A DNA stretch of 64,000 nt from Sphingobium lactosutens (GTDB lineage: Bacteria > Pseudomonadota > Alphaproteobacteria > Sphingomonadales > Sphingomonadaceae): contig NZ_QJQX01000052.1 of NCBI RefSeq assembly GCF_013393185.1, forward strand, positions 296,984-360,983, given 5' to 3'. The first letter of the stretch is position 1. Each line of letters opens with the position of its first letter. The notes below the pieces were generated by a model. The model was not told where the DNA came from. It saw only the letters and a list, made by a program, of their open reading frames with translations, and made no database searches. This document shows positions 16,521-25,975 of this stretch, piece after piece. A program made the translations under genes and the position numbers.

Positions 16521-17276
16521 ATGTGCATCATGGCCATGGCATGGGACACGCATCCGCGCTGGCGGCTCATCCTGATCGGCAATCGCGACGAATATCATGC
16601 CCGCCCGGCCGCGCCGCTGGCCCGCTGGACCGATCGCCCAGGCCTGATCGCCGGGCGCGACCTGCAATCGGGCGGGACGTGGCTCGGCGTATCCGAAGCC
16701 GGCCGCGCCGCGATCGTCACCAATTTGCGTGGCTATGGCCGCCCGCAACCCGACCGTGCCTCGCGTGGGGCGCTGGTGACGGATCTGCTCGCGGGCGACG
16801 GCGCCCATGCCGATGTCGCGCGGGCGGCGTTCGACGATTTCAATCCGTTCAACCTGATCCTCGTCGAACGCGACCGCGCCCATTTCCTGACCAACCGCCC
16901 GGAACCGTGGCGCACGGCGCTGACGCCCGGCCTCTACGGCCTCTCCAACGGTACGCTCGACGCGCCCTGGCCCAAGACGCTCGCGCTCAAGGCCAGCCTG
17001 CTCGCCTGGCTGACCGAGGAGGCGCAAGATCCCGCGCGCCTGCTCACAGCGCTTCGCCTGGAAAGCCTGCCCGACGCCGGCATCGCCCCCGCCATTCCCT
17101 CCGACGCCCCGGACGAAGCCGCCGCCTCCCCCATCTTCATCCGCAATCCGCTCTACGGCACTCGGTGCAGCACCATCGTGGCGATCGACCGGGATGGACA
17201 GGGACGGATCATCGAACGCCGCTTCGACGCAAACGCCGACAGGACGGGCGAGAGCGAGGAGCATTTCCGCTGGTAA
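16521..17276 (+). CDS. NRDE family (TANGO2-like) protein
   Basis: 251 residues starting MCIMAMAW, with the NRDE motif at residues 21-24 (LILIGNRDEYHARPAAPLARW) and GGTWLGVSEAGRAAIVTN, the hallmarks of the family. Cys2 could be an N-terminal nucleophile after Met removal. The ribosome site AGAGGGGAAG precedes ATG 16521. Human TANGO2 and its bacterial relatives have no settled biochemical function, so none is assigned. Confidence 0.9.
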   Translation: MCIMAMAWDTHPRWRLILIGNRDEYHARPAAPLARWTDRPGLIAGRDLQSGGTWLGVSEAGRAAIVTNLRGYGRPQPDRASRGALVTDLLAGDGAHADVARAAFDDFNPFNLILVERDRAHFLTNRPEPWRTALTPGLYGLSNGTLDAPWPKTLALKASLLAWLTEEAQDPARLLTALRLESLPDAGIAPAIPSDAPDEAAASPIFIRNPLYGTRCSTIVAIDRDGQGRIIERRFDANADRTGESEEHFRW

Positions 17277-17303
17277 AGCGCCGCGACCGTCAACGGCCAA
17301 ATT

Positions 17304-17333
17304 CCGTCATCCCAGCGAAAGCTGGGATGACGG
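17304..17333. repeat. Palindromic intergenic repeat
   Basis: Perfect 13-bp arms (CCGTCATCCCAGC and complement) around a GAAA loop. It is a REP-like element of a type common between alphaproteobacterial genes; here it lies between the NRDE and permease genes. Confidence 0.85.
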
Positions 17334-17413
17334 CCAAGAAGAACAGCCGTCAGTCCGCGATCCACCCCCACTCCGCCATTCTCATCCGCGCGTATATCCC
17401 CTAAGCGCGCTCC

Positions 17414-18166
17414 ATGAGCCCCGACTATCTCTACATCGCCTGCGCGATCGTCGCCGTCGTCATTTCCGGCCTCGCCAAGGGCGGGTTCGCGGGCGTGGGG
17501 GCGCTGGCCATGCCGATCATGGCGCTGGGCGTCGATCCGGTGCGCGGAGCGGCCATCCTGCTGCCGATCCTGATCCTGCAGGATGCAGTCAGCGTCTGGG
17601 CGTTCCGCAAAAGCTGGGACGGCCATGTCCTGCGGGTCATGCTGCCCGGCATGGCCGCTGGCGTAGGCCTTGGCTATGTCTTCGCGGCGCAGGTGTCGGA
17701 AAGCGCGGTGCTGGGTGCGCTGGGCGCGATATCGGTGATTTTCGGGCTGCAACGGCTCTGGGTCGAACGGGGCGGCGCGATCATACTGCCGTCCAATTCG
17801 CCCGCATGGGTCGGCACGCTGTTCGGCGTCGCCAGCGGCTTCACCAGCCAGATCGCCCATGCCGGATCGCCGCCCTTCCAGATGTGGGTGCTGCCCCGCA
17901 AGCTGCCGCGCGACATGCTGGTCGGGACCACGGCTGTCGCCTTCGCCGTCATGAACTGGATCAAGGTGCCCGCCTATGCGGCGCTGGGCCAGTTCACGCG
18001 TGCGAACCTGACGGCGACGGCGATGCTGGTGCCGGTAGCGATCGCCGCGACCTTCGCCGGGGTGGCGCTGGTGCGGCGAGTCGATGCGGCGCGTTTCTAC
18101 ACGCTCATCTATGTGCTGATGGTGTTGCTCGGCCTCAAGCTGGTGGCCGATGCGCTGATGGCTTGA
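17414..18166 (+). CDS. TauE/SafE family membrane transporter
   Basis: A 250-residue integral membrane protein with about eight hydrophobic segments. The family pattern is a Gly-rich first helix pair (GLAKGGFAGVGALAMPIMALGVDPVRGAAILLPILILQD) and a repeat-like GVASGFTSQIAHAGSPPFQMWVLPRKL in the second half. The family exports or imports sulfite, sulfoacetate and other organic anions; the substrate here is unknown. Monocistronic, ending at a bidirectional terminator. Confidence 0.88.
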   Translation: MSPDYLYIACAIVAVVISGLAKGGFAGVGALAMPIMALGVDPVRGAAILLPILILQDAVSVWAFRKSWDGHVLRVMLPGMAAGVGLGYVFAAQVSESAVLGALGAISVIFGLQRLWVERGGAIILPSNSPAWVGTLFGVASGFTSQIAHAGSPPFQMWVLPRKLPRDMLVGTTAVAFAVMNWIKVPAYAALGQFTRANLTATAMLVPVAIAATFAGVALVRRVDAARFYTLIYVLMVLLGLKLVADALMA

Positions 18167-18212
18167 GCCATAACCAACCTACTTCCGTTCGCTGCGAGCG
18201 AAGTTGAGTGTA

Positions 18213-18243
18213 AAAAAAGGCCGGCGCTGAGGCCGGCCTTTTC
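18213..18243. terminator. Bidirectional terminator between the permease gene and purC
   Basis: Arms AAGGCCGGC/GCCGGCCTT (18217-18225 and 18232-18240) with a 6-nt loop, A-rich on one side and T-rich on the other. A degraded copy of the dispersed repeat (TTCGCTGCGAGCGAAGTTGAG) lies just before it, near 18188. Confidence 0.85.
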
Positions 18244-18245
18244 GC

Positions 18246-19028
18246 TTATTCCTTCTCGCGCTTCTTGCGATGCGTGTCGAGGTCGAGGACGGTGGTGTCC
18301 AGCCCCTCGGGCAGCAGCCCCAGGCGACGCGCCACTTCCTGATAAGCCTCGACTTCACCGCCCAGGTCGCGGCGGAACCGGTCCTTGTCCAGCTTTTCGC
18401 CGGTGTTCATGTCCCACAGGCGGCAACCGTCCGGGCTGATCTCGTCGGCCAGGATGACGCGGCTGTAATCGCCGTCATAAAGCCGGCCGAACTCCAGCTT
18501 GAAGTCGATCAGGCGGATACCGATGCCGGCGAACAGGCCGCACATGAAGTCGTTGATGCGGATCGCCATGTCGGCGATGTCGTGCATCTCTTCCTGCGTG
18601 GCCCAACCGAAGCAGGCGATATGCTCTTCGGACACCAGCGGGTCGCCCAGCGCATCGTCCTTGTAGCAATATTCGATCAGCGTGCGGGGCAGCTGCGTGC
18701 CTTCCTCAATGCCCAGCTTCTTGCTGAGCGAACCGGCGGCGACGTTGCGCACGACGACCTCGATCGGCACGATCTCGACCTGGCGGACCAGCTGCTCGCG
18801 CATGTTGAGGCGGCGGATGAAGTGGGTCGGCACGCCGATCTGGCCGAGCAGGGTGAAGATATGCTCGGAAATACGGTTGTTGAGCACGCCCTTGCCGGAA
18901 ATCGTGCCCTTCTTCTGCGCGTTGAAGGCGGTGGCGTCATCCTTGAAATATTGGATGATCGTGCCGGGTTCCGGGCCTTCGTAAAGGATCTTTGCCTTGC
19001 CTTCGTAGATCTGGCGGCGACGGGCCAT
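18246..19028 (-). CDS. purC: SAICAR synthetase
   Basis: A 260-residue phosphoribosylaminoimidazole-succinocarboxamide synthase, joining aspartate to CAIR with ATP in purine synthesis. It shows [33 protein letters not shown], then KRDxxEGxxLP-like and [14 protein letters not shown] motifs and [14 protein letters not shown], all typical of PurC. ATG 19028 was chosen because the family starts MxxRxxIYEGKAK; an upstream ATG would add 11 unconserved residues. Confidence 0.96.
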   Translation of the reverse strand: MARRRQIYEGKAKILYEGPEPGTIIQYFKDDATAFNAQKKGTISGKGVLNNRISEHIFTLLGQIGVPTHFIRRLNMREQLVRQVEIVPIEVVVRNVAAGSLSKKLGIEEGTQLPRTLIEYCYKDDALGDPLVSEEHIACFGWATQEEMHDIADMAIRINDFMCGLFAGIGIRLIDFKLEFGRLYDGDYSRVILADEISPDGCRLWDMNTGEKLDKDRFRRDLGGEVEAYQEVARRLGLLPEGLDTTVLDLDTHRKKREKE

Positions 19029-19163
19029 GCGCGTTCCTGACTTTTTCCAAAAACAGTTCACCCCGGCAAACGCGAATCGGAAGGGATAAGCGGGTGCCGG
19101 GGCTGCTCGGGCGGCCCATAGAACAAAGTCGGCTGGGGTGCAATTGGATGGGTGGGCGCACGG

Positions 19164-20075
19164 TCATGCCGCCCGCCCGTCGCCCTCCATCACCACCGAC
19201 TCATCCAGAAAGTCCAGAAACGCCCGCACCCGCGCCGCGGACCGGTCTTCCGCCGCATAGAGGGCGTGGATATCCTCGCCGTCGCCGGGATTATAGTCCG
19301 CCAATATCTCGACCAGCCGCCCGGCCTTCACATCGCTTTCGACATGGAAATAGCCGTGCCGGGCGATGCCGCAGCCAGCGACCGCCATCTGCCTGACCAC
19401 CTCGCCCGAATTGCCGAAGAATTTGCCCTCCACCGGCCGCTGCACCACGCGCTTGCCGATGCGGAAGGGCCAGCCGTCGACCGACCGGCGGAAACTGAAG
19501 CGCAGACAGTCATGTCCGTCCAGATCGTCGGGCGTTTGCGGTGTCCCGCGCCGCGCCAGATAGTCGGGGCTGGCCACCAGCGCCATGCGGCTACGCCCCA
19601 GCTTCTTCGCGCGCAGGCTGGTGTCGCGCAGCGGCCCGATGCGGATGGCGATGTCGGCCCGCTCGCCCACCAGATCGACGATCGTGTCCGACAGCGTCAG
19701 GTCGACCGTCACCGCCGGATAACGCTCCGCAAAGCACGGCAGGATCGGGATCAGCCGCTCGACCCCGAAGGAAGGCGACGCATTGACCCGCAGCAGCCCG
19801 CGCGGCTCGTTACGGTCCTGCCCCAAGCTGATCTCGACATCCATCATGTCGCCGATCAGCACCGCCATCCGGTCGCGATAGGCCTGCCCTTCCCGCGTCA
19901 GCGCCAGCGCGCGGGTCGACCGGCGGAACAGCAGCACGCCCAGCCGCTGCTCCAGCCGCGCGATCGACCGGCTGACCGCCGACGGTGTCAGCCGCAGCGC
20001 CTTGGCCGCCGCCGCGAAGCTCCCCTCGCCCGCGACCATCAGGAACGTCTCTATGTCGCCGAAACGATTATCCAT
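19164..20075 (-). CDS. LysR-type transcriptional regulator
   Basis: 303 residues. The N-terminal winged helix-turn-helix (about 5-65: FLMVAGEGSFAAAAKALRLTPSAVSRSIARLEQRLGVLLFRRSTRALALT) is followed by an effector-binding domain. It is divergent from the SDR gene at 20180, the classic layout for a LysR regulator and its target. A dyad at 20085-20099 lies between them. Effector unknown. Confidence 0.95.
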   Translation of the reverse strand: MDNRFGDIETFLMVAGEGSFAAAAKALRLTPSAVSRSIARLEQRLGVLLFRRSTRALALTREGQAYRDRMAVLIGDMMDVEISLGQDRNEPRGLLRVNASPSFGVERLIPILPCFAERYPAVTVDLTLSDTIVDLVGERADIAIRIGPLRDTSLRAKKLGRSRMALVASPDYLARRGTPQTPDDLDGHDCLRFSFRRSVDGWPFRIGKRVVQRPVEGKFFGNSGEVVRQMAVAGCGIARHGYFHVESDVKAGRLVEILADYNPGDGEDIHALYAAEDRSAARVRAFLDFLDESVVMEGDGRAA

Positions 20076-20084
20076 GATTTATTT

Positions 20085-20099
20085 TCACTTCTGAAGTGA
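20085..20099. promoter_or_regulatory. Candidate LysR operator
   Basis: TCACTT, 3 bp, AAGTGA forms a dyad with a T-N-A spacing close to LysR boxes. It is 9 bp from the regulator start and 80 bp from the SDR start. A second looser dyad (GCGAT...ATCGC) is at 20106-20125. Confidence 0.5.
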
Positions 20100-20179
20100 T
20101 GGAGTGCGATCTAATCATCAATCGCGCAAATGCTATCTGATTGTCCAGTTCGCTGTCTATTTTTACAAGGGAGCATCCC

Positions 20180-20959
20180 ATGGACCTGAAACTCACCGGC
20201 AAGAGCGCCATCGTCACCGGATCCACCGCCGGCATCGGCCTCGCCATCGCCAGACGCCTTGCGCAGGAGGGCGTCACCGTCACCATCACCGGCCGCAGCC
20301 AGGCCAAGCTGGACGCCGCCGCCGCCGAAATCGGCTTGCCCGTCAACGCCGTCCTCGCCGATCCCGCCACCGCGCAGGGCGCCGCCGAACTGATCGCCGC
20401 GGTACCCACAACCGACATATTGGTGAACAATCTCGGCATCTACGAAGCCAGGGATTTCGCCGACATCAGCGATGAGGACTGGCATCGCCTGTTCGAGGTC
20501 AACGTCGTCAGCGGCGCGCGCCTGTCCCGCCATTATTTCCCGAAGATGCTGGAGCGCAATTGGGGCCGGGTGATCTTCATCGCCAGCGAGAGCGGCCTGC
20601 TCCCGCCTGCCGAAATGATCCATTACGGCATGACCAAGTCGGCCCAGCTCTCCATCTCTCGCGGCCTCGCCGAACATACGCGCGGCACCGGCGTCACGGT
20701 CAACAGCGTCCTTCCCGGCCCGACGCGATCGGAAGGGATCGTCGACTTCATCCGCTCCGTCGTCGACAACAAGGAAGCGCCCGAAGCCGAACGCGAGGCG
20801 GAATTCTTCACCAGGCTGCGCCCGCTTTCGCTGATCAAGCGCCTGATCGAGGCGGACGAGGTCGGCGCGATGGTCGCCTATCTCGCCAGCCCGCTCGCCG
20901 CCGCCACCAATGGCGCCGCGCTGCGGGTCGAAGGCGGCATGGTGCCGACGATCGCGTAA
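20180..20959 (+). CDS. Short-chain dehydrogenase/reductase
   Basis: A 259-residue NAD(P)-dependent oxidoreductase of the classical SDR family. It shows the TGSTAGIG cofactor motif (about residues 12-19), NNLG, a Ser in ASESG, and the catalytic YxxxK as YGMTK. ATG 20180 follows a GGGAG site; an earlier in-frame ATG would put 13 extra residues before the Rossmann start. Likely controlled by the divergent LysR. Substrate unknown. Confidence 0.92.
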   Translation: MDLKLTGKSAIVTGSTAGIGLAIARRLAQEGVTVTITGRSQAKLDAAAAEIGLPVNAVLADPATAQGAAELIAAVPTTDILVNNLGIYEARDFADISDEDWHRLFEVNVVSGARLSRHYFPKMLERNWGRVIFIASESGLLPPAEMIHYGMTKSAQLSISRGLAEHTRGTGVTVNSVLPGPTRSEGIVDFIRSVVDNKEAPEAEREAEFFTRLRPLSLIKRLIEADEVGAMVAYLASPLAAATNGAALRVEGGMVPTIA

Positions 20960-21039
20960 TCCGATACCGGAGATATTCACGATCCTCCTTACGGAAACTG
21001 GCCCTGTCGCTCGTCTCATGCCTCCACTAGGATGATGCG

Positions 21040-21753
21040 ATGAGCGACACGGACAGCCTTTCCCCGATCGAGGACGCCATGAACCGGGACGGCTACGCCC
21101 GCCTGCCCGGCGCGGAGCTGCTGGACCAGCTCGGTATATCGCCGACGGACTGGGACGCGTTTGCCCGAAGCTGGGACGATCTTGGCCCCGATCTCTACAT
21201 GGCCGATGGTGGACGCTACCGCCGCCGCCGCCACGCGACTTTCCGCTGCACATCGGGCCAGTTCGTCCGCCAGCCGCACCAGCCCCATTATCAGAGCCGC
21301 GACTATAATGTGTTGAACGGCGACGTGCAGCGCTGGTTCGATCCGGTCGAGGATGCAACCATCGCCATGCCCGCCATGCAGGCGATCCTTGCCTTTTGCG
21401 CCGACAGCTTCGATCCCGCCCGCAAGGGCGACTGGCACGTCGAACTCCACCAGTTCCGCATCGAGACGAAGCCCGGCGAAAATGGCCGCCCGACGCCGGA
21501 AGGCATGCACCGCGACGGCGTCGACCGGGTGATGGTGATGCTGGTCGAGCGCCGCAACGTGCGCGAAGGCGTTACCCGCATCGGCGCGCCCGACGGCACA
21601 CCGCTCGGCGAGTTCACGCTGGTCCAGCCGGGCGACACGATGCTGATCGACGACCACCGCATCCTGCACGGCGTGACCGAAATCCACCCGCTCGTGCCCA
21701 CGCGCCCCGCCTGGCGCGACGCGCTGGTGGTGACGTTCGTGGCGAACAGCTAA
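21040..21753 (+). CDS. 2-oxoglutarate/Fe(II) dioxygenase, amino-acid hydroxylase type
   Basis: 237 residues resembling the 2OG-Fe_Oxy_2 family, whose studied members hydroxylate free amino acids such as isoleucine. Visible features are RRHATFRCTSGQF, LHQFRI, an HxD iron site in PEGMHRDGVD, and a distal His within DDHRILHGVTEIHPL. It is 80 bp after the SDR and could be co-transcribed with it, giving a hydroxylation/oxidation pair; that is inference. Confidence 0.8.
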   Translation: MSDTDSLSPIEDAMNRDGYARLPGAELLDQLGISPTDWDAFARSWDDLGPDLYMADGGRYRRRRHATFRCTSGQFVRQPHQPHYQSRDYNVLNGDVQRWFDPVEDATIAMPAMQAILAFCADSFDPARKGDWHVELHQFRIETKPGENGRPTPEGMHRDGVDRVMVMLVERRNVREGVTRIGAPDGTPLGEFTLVQPGDTMLIDDHRILHGVTEIHPLVPTRPAWRDALVVTFVANS

Positions 21754-21764
21754 ACTAAAGGTCC

Positions 21765-21895
21765 GTTCGGTTCGAGCCCTTCGACTGCCTGCTTGCAGCA
21801 GGCGCTCAGGATAAACCTCATCCGCTTTGCGGATGAGGTCGAGAACCGGCTAGCGCAGCGCTTCCCGCTTCTCGACACGCTCGAAGCGAACGGAT
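21765..21895. repeat. Composite dispersed repeat
   Basis: TTCGAGCCCTTCGACTGCCT, a small hairpin (CTGCTTGCAGCAG), a second inverted segment (CCTCATCCGCTTTGCGGATGAGG) and the closing arm CTTCTCGACACGCTCGAAGC. It fills the gap to the glutathione reductase stop. Confidence 0.75.
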
Positions 21896-21896
21896 G

Positions 21897-23243
21897 TCAC
21901 TTAAGAAGAACCAGCTCCTCTGCCATACTCGGATGCAGCGCGACGGTGTCGTCGAAATCCTGCTTGGTCAGGCCCGCCTTCACCGCGATGGCCGCCGCCT
22001 GCAAAATCTCCGGCGCATCCGGCCCGATCATGTGCAGCCCCACGACCTTGTTGGTCGTCGCGTCCACGACCATCTTGTAGAGCGACCGTTCGTCCCGCCC
22101 GGCCAGCACATTCTTCATCGGCCGGAAGTCGGAGGTATAGACCTTCACGGTGCCATATTGGTTCTTCGCCTGCGCTTCGGTCAGGCCCACGCCGGCGAGC
22201 GGCGGATGGCTGAAGACGGCCGACGGCACACAGGCATAGTCGACCTTGCGCTTGTCGCCACCGAACACGTTGTCGGCGAACGCATGGCCTTCGCGAATGG
22301 CGATCGGGGTGAGTTGCAGCCGGTCGGTGACGTCGCCCACTGCATAGATGCTCTGGCACGTCGTCTGGCTATAGTCGTCGACCCGGATCGCGCCCTTCTC
22401 GTCCAGTTCGACATCGGCCGTCTCCAGCCCCAGCCCATCGGTCATCGGCTTGCGCCCGGTGGCGAACAGCACCACGTCCGCCGCGACCGGATCGCCATCC
22501 TTGAAACGGACGCAGAGCGTGCCGTCCTCATTCTTCTCGATCCGCTCCATCTGCGCATTGAAGCGGAAATTGATCCCCTTGGTCATGGAGATCTGGAGCA
22601 GCCGGTCGCGTATCTGCGCGTCATAGCCCCGCAGCAGGTCGCTGCCGCGATTGACCATCGTCACATGGCTGCCGAGCTGGTGGAAGATGCCGGCAAATTC
22701 ATTGGCGATATAGCCGCCGCCAACGATCACGATCCGCTTGGGGCATTCGTTCAGATGGAACACCTCGTTGGACGTGATGCCATGTTCCGCGCCCTCCACT
22801 TCGGGGATCAGCGGCCAGGCGCCAGTGGCGACCAGGATCGTCTTCGCCGTTACCTCACGCCCGCCGGCCAGCTTCACGCTGTGCGGCCCGGTGATCGTCG
22901 CCCGCTCGCGGATCACCTCCACCTTGTGGCTGCTGAGCGTATTGCCGTAGAGTCCCTCCAGCCGATCGACCTCCGCCAGCACATTGTCGCGCAGCGTCGT
23001 CCATTCGAAACCGCAATCCGGCACATTCCAGCCAAAGCGACGCGCGTCCTTCAGATCCTCGGCGAAATGCGCGCCATAGATGAGCAGCTTCTTGGGTACG
23101 CAGCCCCGGATGACGCAGGTGCCCCCGACCCGATATTCCTCCGCCACCGCAACCTTCGCGCCATGCGCCGCCGCAACGCGCGACGCCCGCACGCCGCCCG
23201 AACCGGCGCCAATGACGAAAAGGTCGAAATCAAACTCGCTCAT
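21897..23243 (-). CDS. gor: Glutathione-disulfide reductase
   Basis: A 448-residue FAD enzyme reducing GSSG with NADPH. It has the FAD-binding IGAGSGGVRASR start, the redox disulfide GGTCVIRGCVPKK (C43, C48), an NAD(P)-binding GGGYIANEFAGIF, ATGRKP, and the C-terminal interface His in VALHPSMAEE. ATG 23243 begins MSEFDFDLFVIGAGSGG; an earlier ATG is unneeded. Monocistronic, flanked by dispersed repeats on both sides. Confidence 0.93.
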   Translation of the reverse strand: MSEFDFDLFVIGAGSGGVRASRVAAAHGAKVAVAEEYRVGGTCVIRGCVPKKLLIYGAHFAEDLKDARRFGWNVPDCGFEWTTLRDNVLAEVDRLEGLYGNTLSSHKVEVIRERATITGPHSVKLAGGREVTAKTILVATGAWPLIPEVEGAEHGITSNEVFHLNECPKRIVIVGGGYIANEFAGIFHQLGSHVTMVNRGSDLLRGYDAQIRDRLLQISMTKGINFRFNAQMERIEKNEDGTLCVRFKDGDPVAADVVLFATGRKPMTDGLGLETADVELDEKGAIRVDDYSQTTCQSIYAVGDVTDRLQLTPIAIREGHAFADNVFGGDKRKVDYACVPSAVFSHPPLAGVGLTEAQAKNQYGTVKVYTSDFRPMKNVLAGRDERSLYKMVVDATTNKVVGLHMIGPDAPEILQAAAIAVKAGLTKQDFDDTVALHPSMAEELVLLK

Positions 23244-23375
23244 GCCTGCCTCCGCTCGGCGCATCGCGCGGGAAAACGGGAACCGGTTTTCCGCCCAAGC
23301 GATGCGCCATCAAAAACTTGACGCGGGATATGGCGGCTAGGGCGTGGAGTTACAAATGGGATTTTTTCTACCAGT

Positions 23376-23452
23376 TCCCTTCACTTCGAGCATGTCGAAA
23401 AGCGGTAAGCTTTGCGCTCCCGTTTCTCGACATGCTCGAAACGAACGGCTGT
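23376..23452. repeat. Dispersed inverted repeat
   Basis: CACTTCGAGCATGTCGAAAA and TTTCTCGACATGCTCGAAAC arms around a short centre, between gor and pgi. Same family as the copies at 757, 21765 and 29226. Confidence 0.8.
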
Positions 23453-23457
23453 CGTGG

Positions 23458-24975
23458 TTATTCCCCGCCCAGCGCGATGTCGATCAGCGCCATGGTCGAC
23501 GGATCGAAGCCGGTCGGACCATTCGCCTCGATCGACTTGGCGATTTCCTTGCCCAGTTCGACGCCGAACTGGTCGAAGGGGTTGATGCCCATCAGCACGG
23601 CATTGGCGAAGGTGCGATGTTCGTAGAAGGCGATCAGCGCGCCGACCACTTCGGGGGTCACGTCATCGACCAGGATGGTGGTCGACGGCCGGTTGCCCGG
23701 ATAGGCGCGCGCCGGGTCCGCCGCATTCTCCTTGCCGCGCATCAGTGCAGCGCCCTGCGCGAAGCAGTTGACCAGCAGCGCGCGGTGATGCGCCGCGTCC
23801 AGCACATGGCCCGGCTCGATCGAGGCGATGAACTCGACCGGGGTCAGGATCGTCCCCTGATGCAGCAGCTGGAACACCGCATGCTGCGCATCGGTGCCCA
23901 CGCCGCCCCAGGTGATCGGCGCGGTCGGTCCGTCGACCGGCGTGCCGTCCCGCTTCACGCTCTTGCCATTGCTCTCCATTTCCAACTGCTGGAGGTAGGA
24001 AGGCAGCAGCTTCAGCCGCTCGTCATAGGCGAATAGCGCGCGCGTCTGGCAGCCCAGCACCCGCGTATAATATTGGTCGACAAAGGCCGCGATCAGCGGC
24101 GCATTTTCGCTTGGGGGAGACAGGCGGAAATGCCGGTCCATCGCCGCCGCGCCCTCCAGCAGGCTCTCGAACGCGTCCCAGCCCAGCGACAGCGCCGCCG
24201 GGAAGCCGATCGAGGACCAGAGCGAATAACGCCCGCCCACCGACTCCGCAAACGGCAGGATGCGGGTTTCGTCCACGCCCCATTCGATCGCCTTGTCGGG
24301 CGAGGCCGTCAGCGCGATGACGCGGCCATAGGGATCCTCTACGCCCGCCTCGACCATCCAGTTGATCGCGCTCGCCGCGTTCAGCATCGTCTCGGTCGTG
24401 GTGAAGGTCTTCGACGCCACGGCGATCAGCGTATAGTTGGGATCGAAGCTGTCGAGCGCCCGTTCCAGCGCGGTGCCGTCGACATTGGACACGATCGCCA
24501 CGTCGTAGCGGATGCCCTCGCCATCCAGCGCGTCGATGATGAGGTCCGGTCCCAGCGCCGACCCGCCGATGCCGATATGCAGGATATGGCGAATCTCGCC
24601 CAGCGCGCCCGCCTCGATCGCGTCGATCAGCGCGCGCATCCGTTGATGCAGCATCTTGGCCTGCGCGACGCTCTGCGCATTGCCCTCGCCCCGCTCGGCG
24701 GGATGTTCGGCAGCGCGGCCTTCGGTGTTATTCACCGCCTCACCCGCGAACAGCGCGTCGCGCTGCGCGGCAAAGCCCTGTTCCTCGGCCAGCTTCAGGA
24801 AGCCGGCCATCAGGTCATCGGTCAGATGGGTCTTGGACCAGTCGAACCGGATCGGTCCCTGGCTCAGCACCAGCTTGGACAGGCGGTCGGGATCGGTGGT
24901 AAAAATGGATTTGAGGTCTGCTTGCGGAAGCGCGGCGATGGACGCCAAGGGACCTGGCAGTGCAGGGCTGGTCAT
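23458..24975 (-). CDS. pgi: Glucose-6-phosphate isomerase
   Basis: 505 residues; interconverts glucose-6-phosphate and fructose-6-phosphate. Visible landmarks are GIGGSALGPDLIIDAL, SKTFTTTETMLNA, GGRYSLWSSIGFPAAL, DQYYTRVLGCQTRALFAYDERL and LEMESNGKS. Slightly shorter than the enterobacterial enzyme, as usual in this group. Monocistronic on the minus strand. Confidence 0.97.
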   Translation of the reverse strand: MTSPALPGPLASIAALPQADLKSIFTTDPDRLSKLVLSQGPIRFDWSKTHLTDDLMAGFLKLAEEQGFAAQRDALFAGEAVNNTEGRAAEHPAERGEGNAQSVAQAKMLHQRMRALIDAIEAGALGEIRHILHIGIGGSALGPDLIIDALDGEGIRYDVAIVSNVDGTALERALDSFDPNYTLIAVASKTFTTTETMLNAASAINWMVEAGVEDPYGRVIALTASPDKAIEWGVDETRILPFAESVGGRYSLWSSIGFPAALSLGWDAFESLLEGAAAMDRHFRLSPPSENAPLIAAFVDQYYTRVLGCQTRALFAYDERLKLLPSYLQQLEMESNGKSVKRDGTPVDGPTAPITWGGVGTDAQHAVFQLLHQGTILTPVEFIASIEPGHVLDAAHHRALLVNCFAQGAALMRGKENAADPARAYPGNRPSTTILVDDVTPEVVGALIAFYEHRTFANAVLMGINPFDQFGVELGKEIAKSIEANGPTGFDPSTMALIDIALGGE

Positions 24976-25150
24976 GCAATATCCTCTTATGACGTTGGTC
25001 GAGATCGACGCTGCACCGGTCGATTCTCCCTCTGCTTAGACAGGTCCGCGGTGCAATGCACCATCCACCGTGCTTGACGCGGCCTTTAGGACACCGCAAA
25101 AGCCGCGACGGCCCCTTTTCGGGGCGAAACGAAGGAAAAGACGAACACGC

Positions 25151-25975
25151 ATGAGCGCAAAATCCGAAACGCGGGACTTCCTCTGGTTTCTCGCCAAGCT
25201 GGGCCTGTTCGTCTTCATCCTGCGCAGCTTCATCATCTCGCCCTTCAACATCCCGTCGGAATCGATGCAGCCGCGCCTGCTGATCGGCGATTATCTGCTG
25301 GTCGCCAAATGGCCTTATGGCTATTCGCGCTATTCGCTGCCCTTCGGTATCCCGCTGATCCCCGGCCGTATCCTGGCCTCCACGCCTGAACGGGGTGACG
25401 TCGTCGTGTTCAAGGCGCCGCCCAGCCAGAAGAACGACTATATCAAGCGCGTCATCGGCCTGCCCGGTGACATGATCGCGGTGCGCGGCGGGACCGTCTA
25501 TCTGAACGGCCAGGCCATTCCCAAGCAGAAAGTCGCCGACCTGGTCATTCCGGTGACGCCCAACATGGTCGACGCCGCCGCAAAGGAAGGCAGCGCCTCC
25601 CCCTGCTATCGCCCGGAGTTCGAGGAACCCGCGTCCGGCGGCGGCAAGCAGTGCCGTTACCCGCAGTTCCGCGAGACGCTGCCGGGCGGCAAGAGCTACA
25701 ATGTGCTCGACCTGCTGCCCGACGGTGCGGCGGACGATCGCGACACGGTGCTGGTGCCCGAAGGCCATCTGTTCATGATGGGCGACAATCGCGATCGCAG
25801 CGCCGACAGCCGCTTCCCGGCCGTAGAAGGCGGCGGCATCGGCCTCGTCCCCGAAAAGAATCTCGTCGGCAAAGCGATGATCTCGGTCTTTTCGACCGAC
25901 GGCAGCGCCAACTGGCTGCTCCCCTGGACCTGGTTCACCGCCGCGCGCTGGAGCCGGATCGGAGAGGGCTTTTGA
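25151..25975 (+). CDS. lepB: Signal peptidase I
   Basis: A 274-residue membrane-anchored leader peptidase. One N-terminal helix (about 10-30) precedes the catalytic Ser38 in NIPSESMQPRL; the Lys99 general base lies in YIKRVIGLPGD, and MMGDNRDRSADSR is the C-terminal signature. An insert with two cysteines (about 157-175) resembles other alphaproteobacterial forms. It is followed by rnc with a 4-bp overlap, the common lepB-rnc-era arrangement. Confidence 0.95.
   Translation: MSAKSETRDFLWFLAKLGLFVFILRSFIISPFNIPSESMQPRLLIGDYLLVAKWPYGYSRYSLPFGIPLIPGRILASTPERGDVVVFKAPPSQKNDYIKRVIGLPGDMIAVRGGTVYLNGQAIPKQKVADLVIPVTPNMVDAAAKEGSASPCYRPEFEEPASGGGKQCRYPQFRETLPGGKSYNVLDLLPDGAADDRDTVLVPEGHLFMMGDNRDRSADSRFPAVEGGGIGLVPEKNLVGKAMISVFSTDGSANWLLPWTWFTAARWSRIGEGF

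Noticed and set aside
16030..16575. Plus-strand frame running into the NRDE gene
   Set aside because: No ribosome site, odd composition, and it overlaps the NRDE start in another frame; the hairpin block suggests RNA instead.
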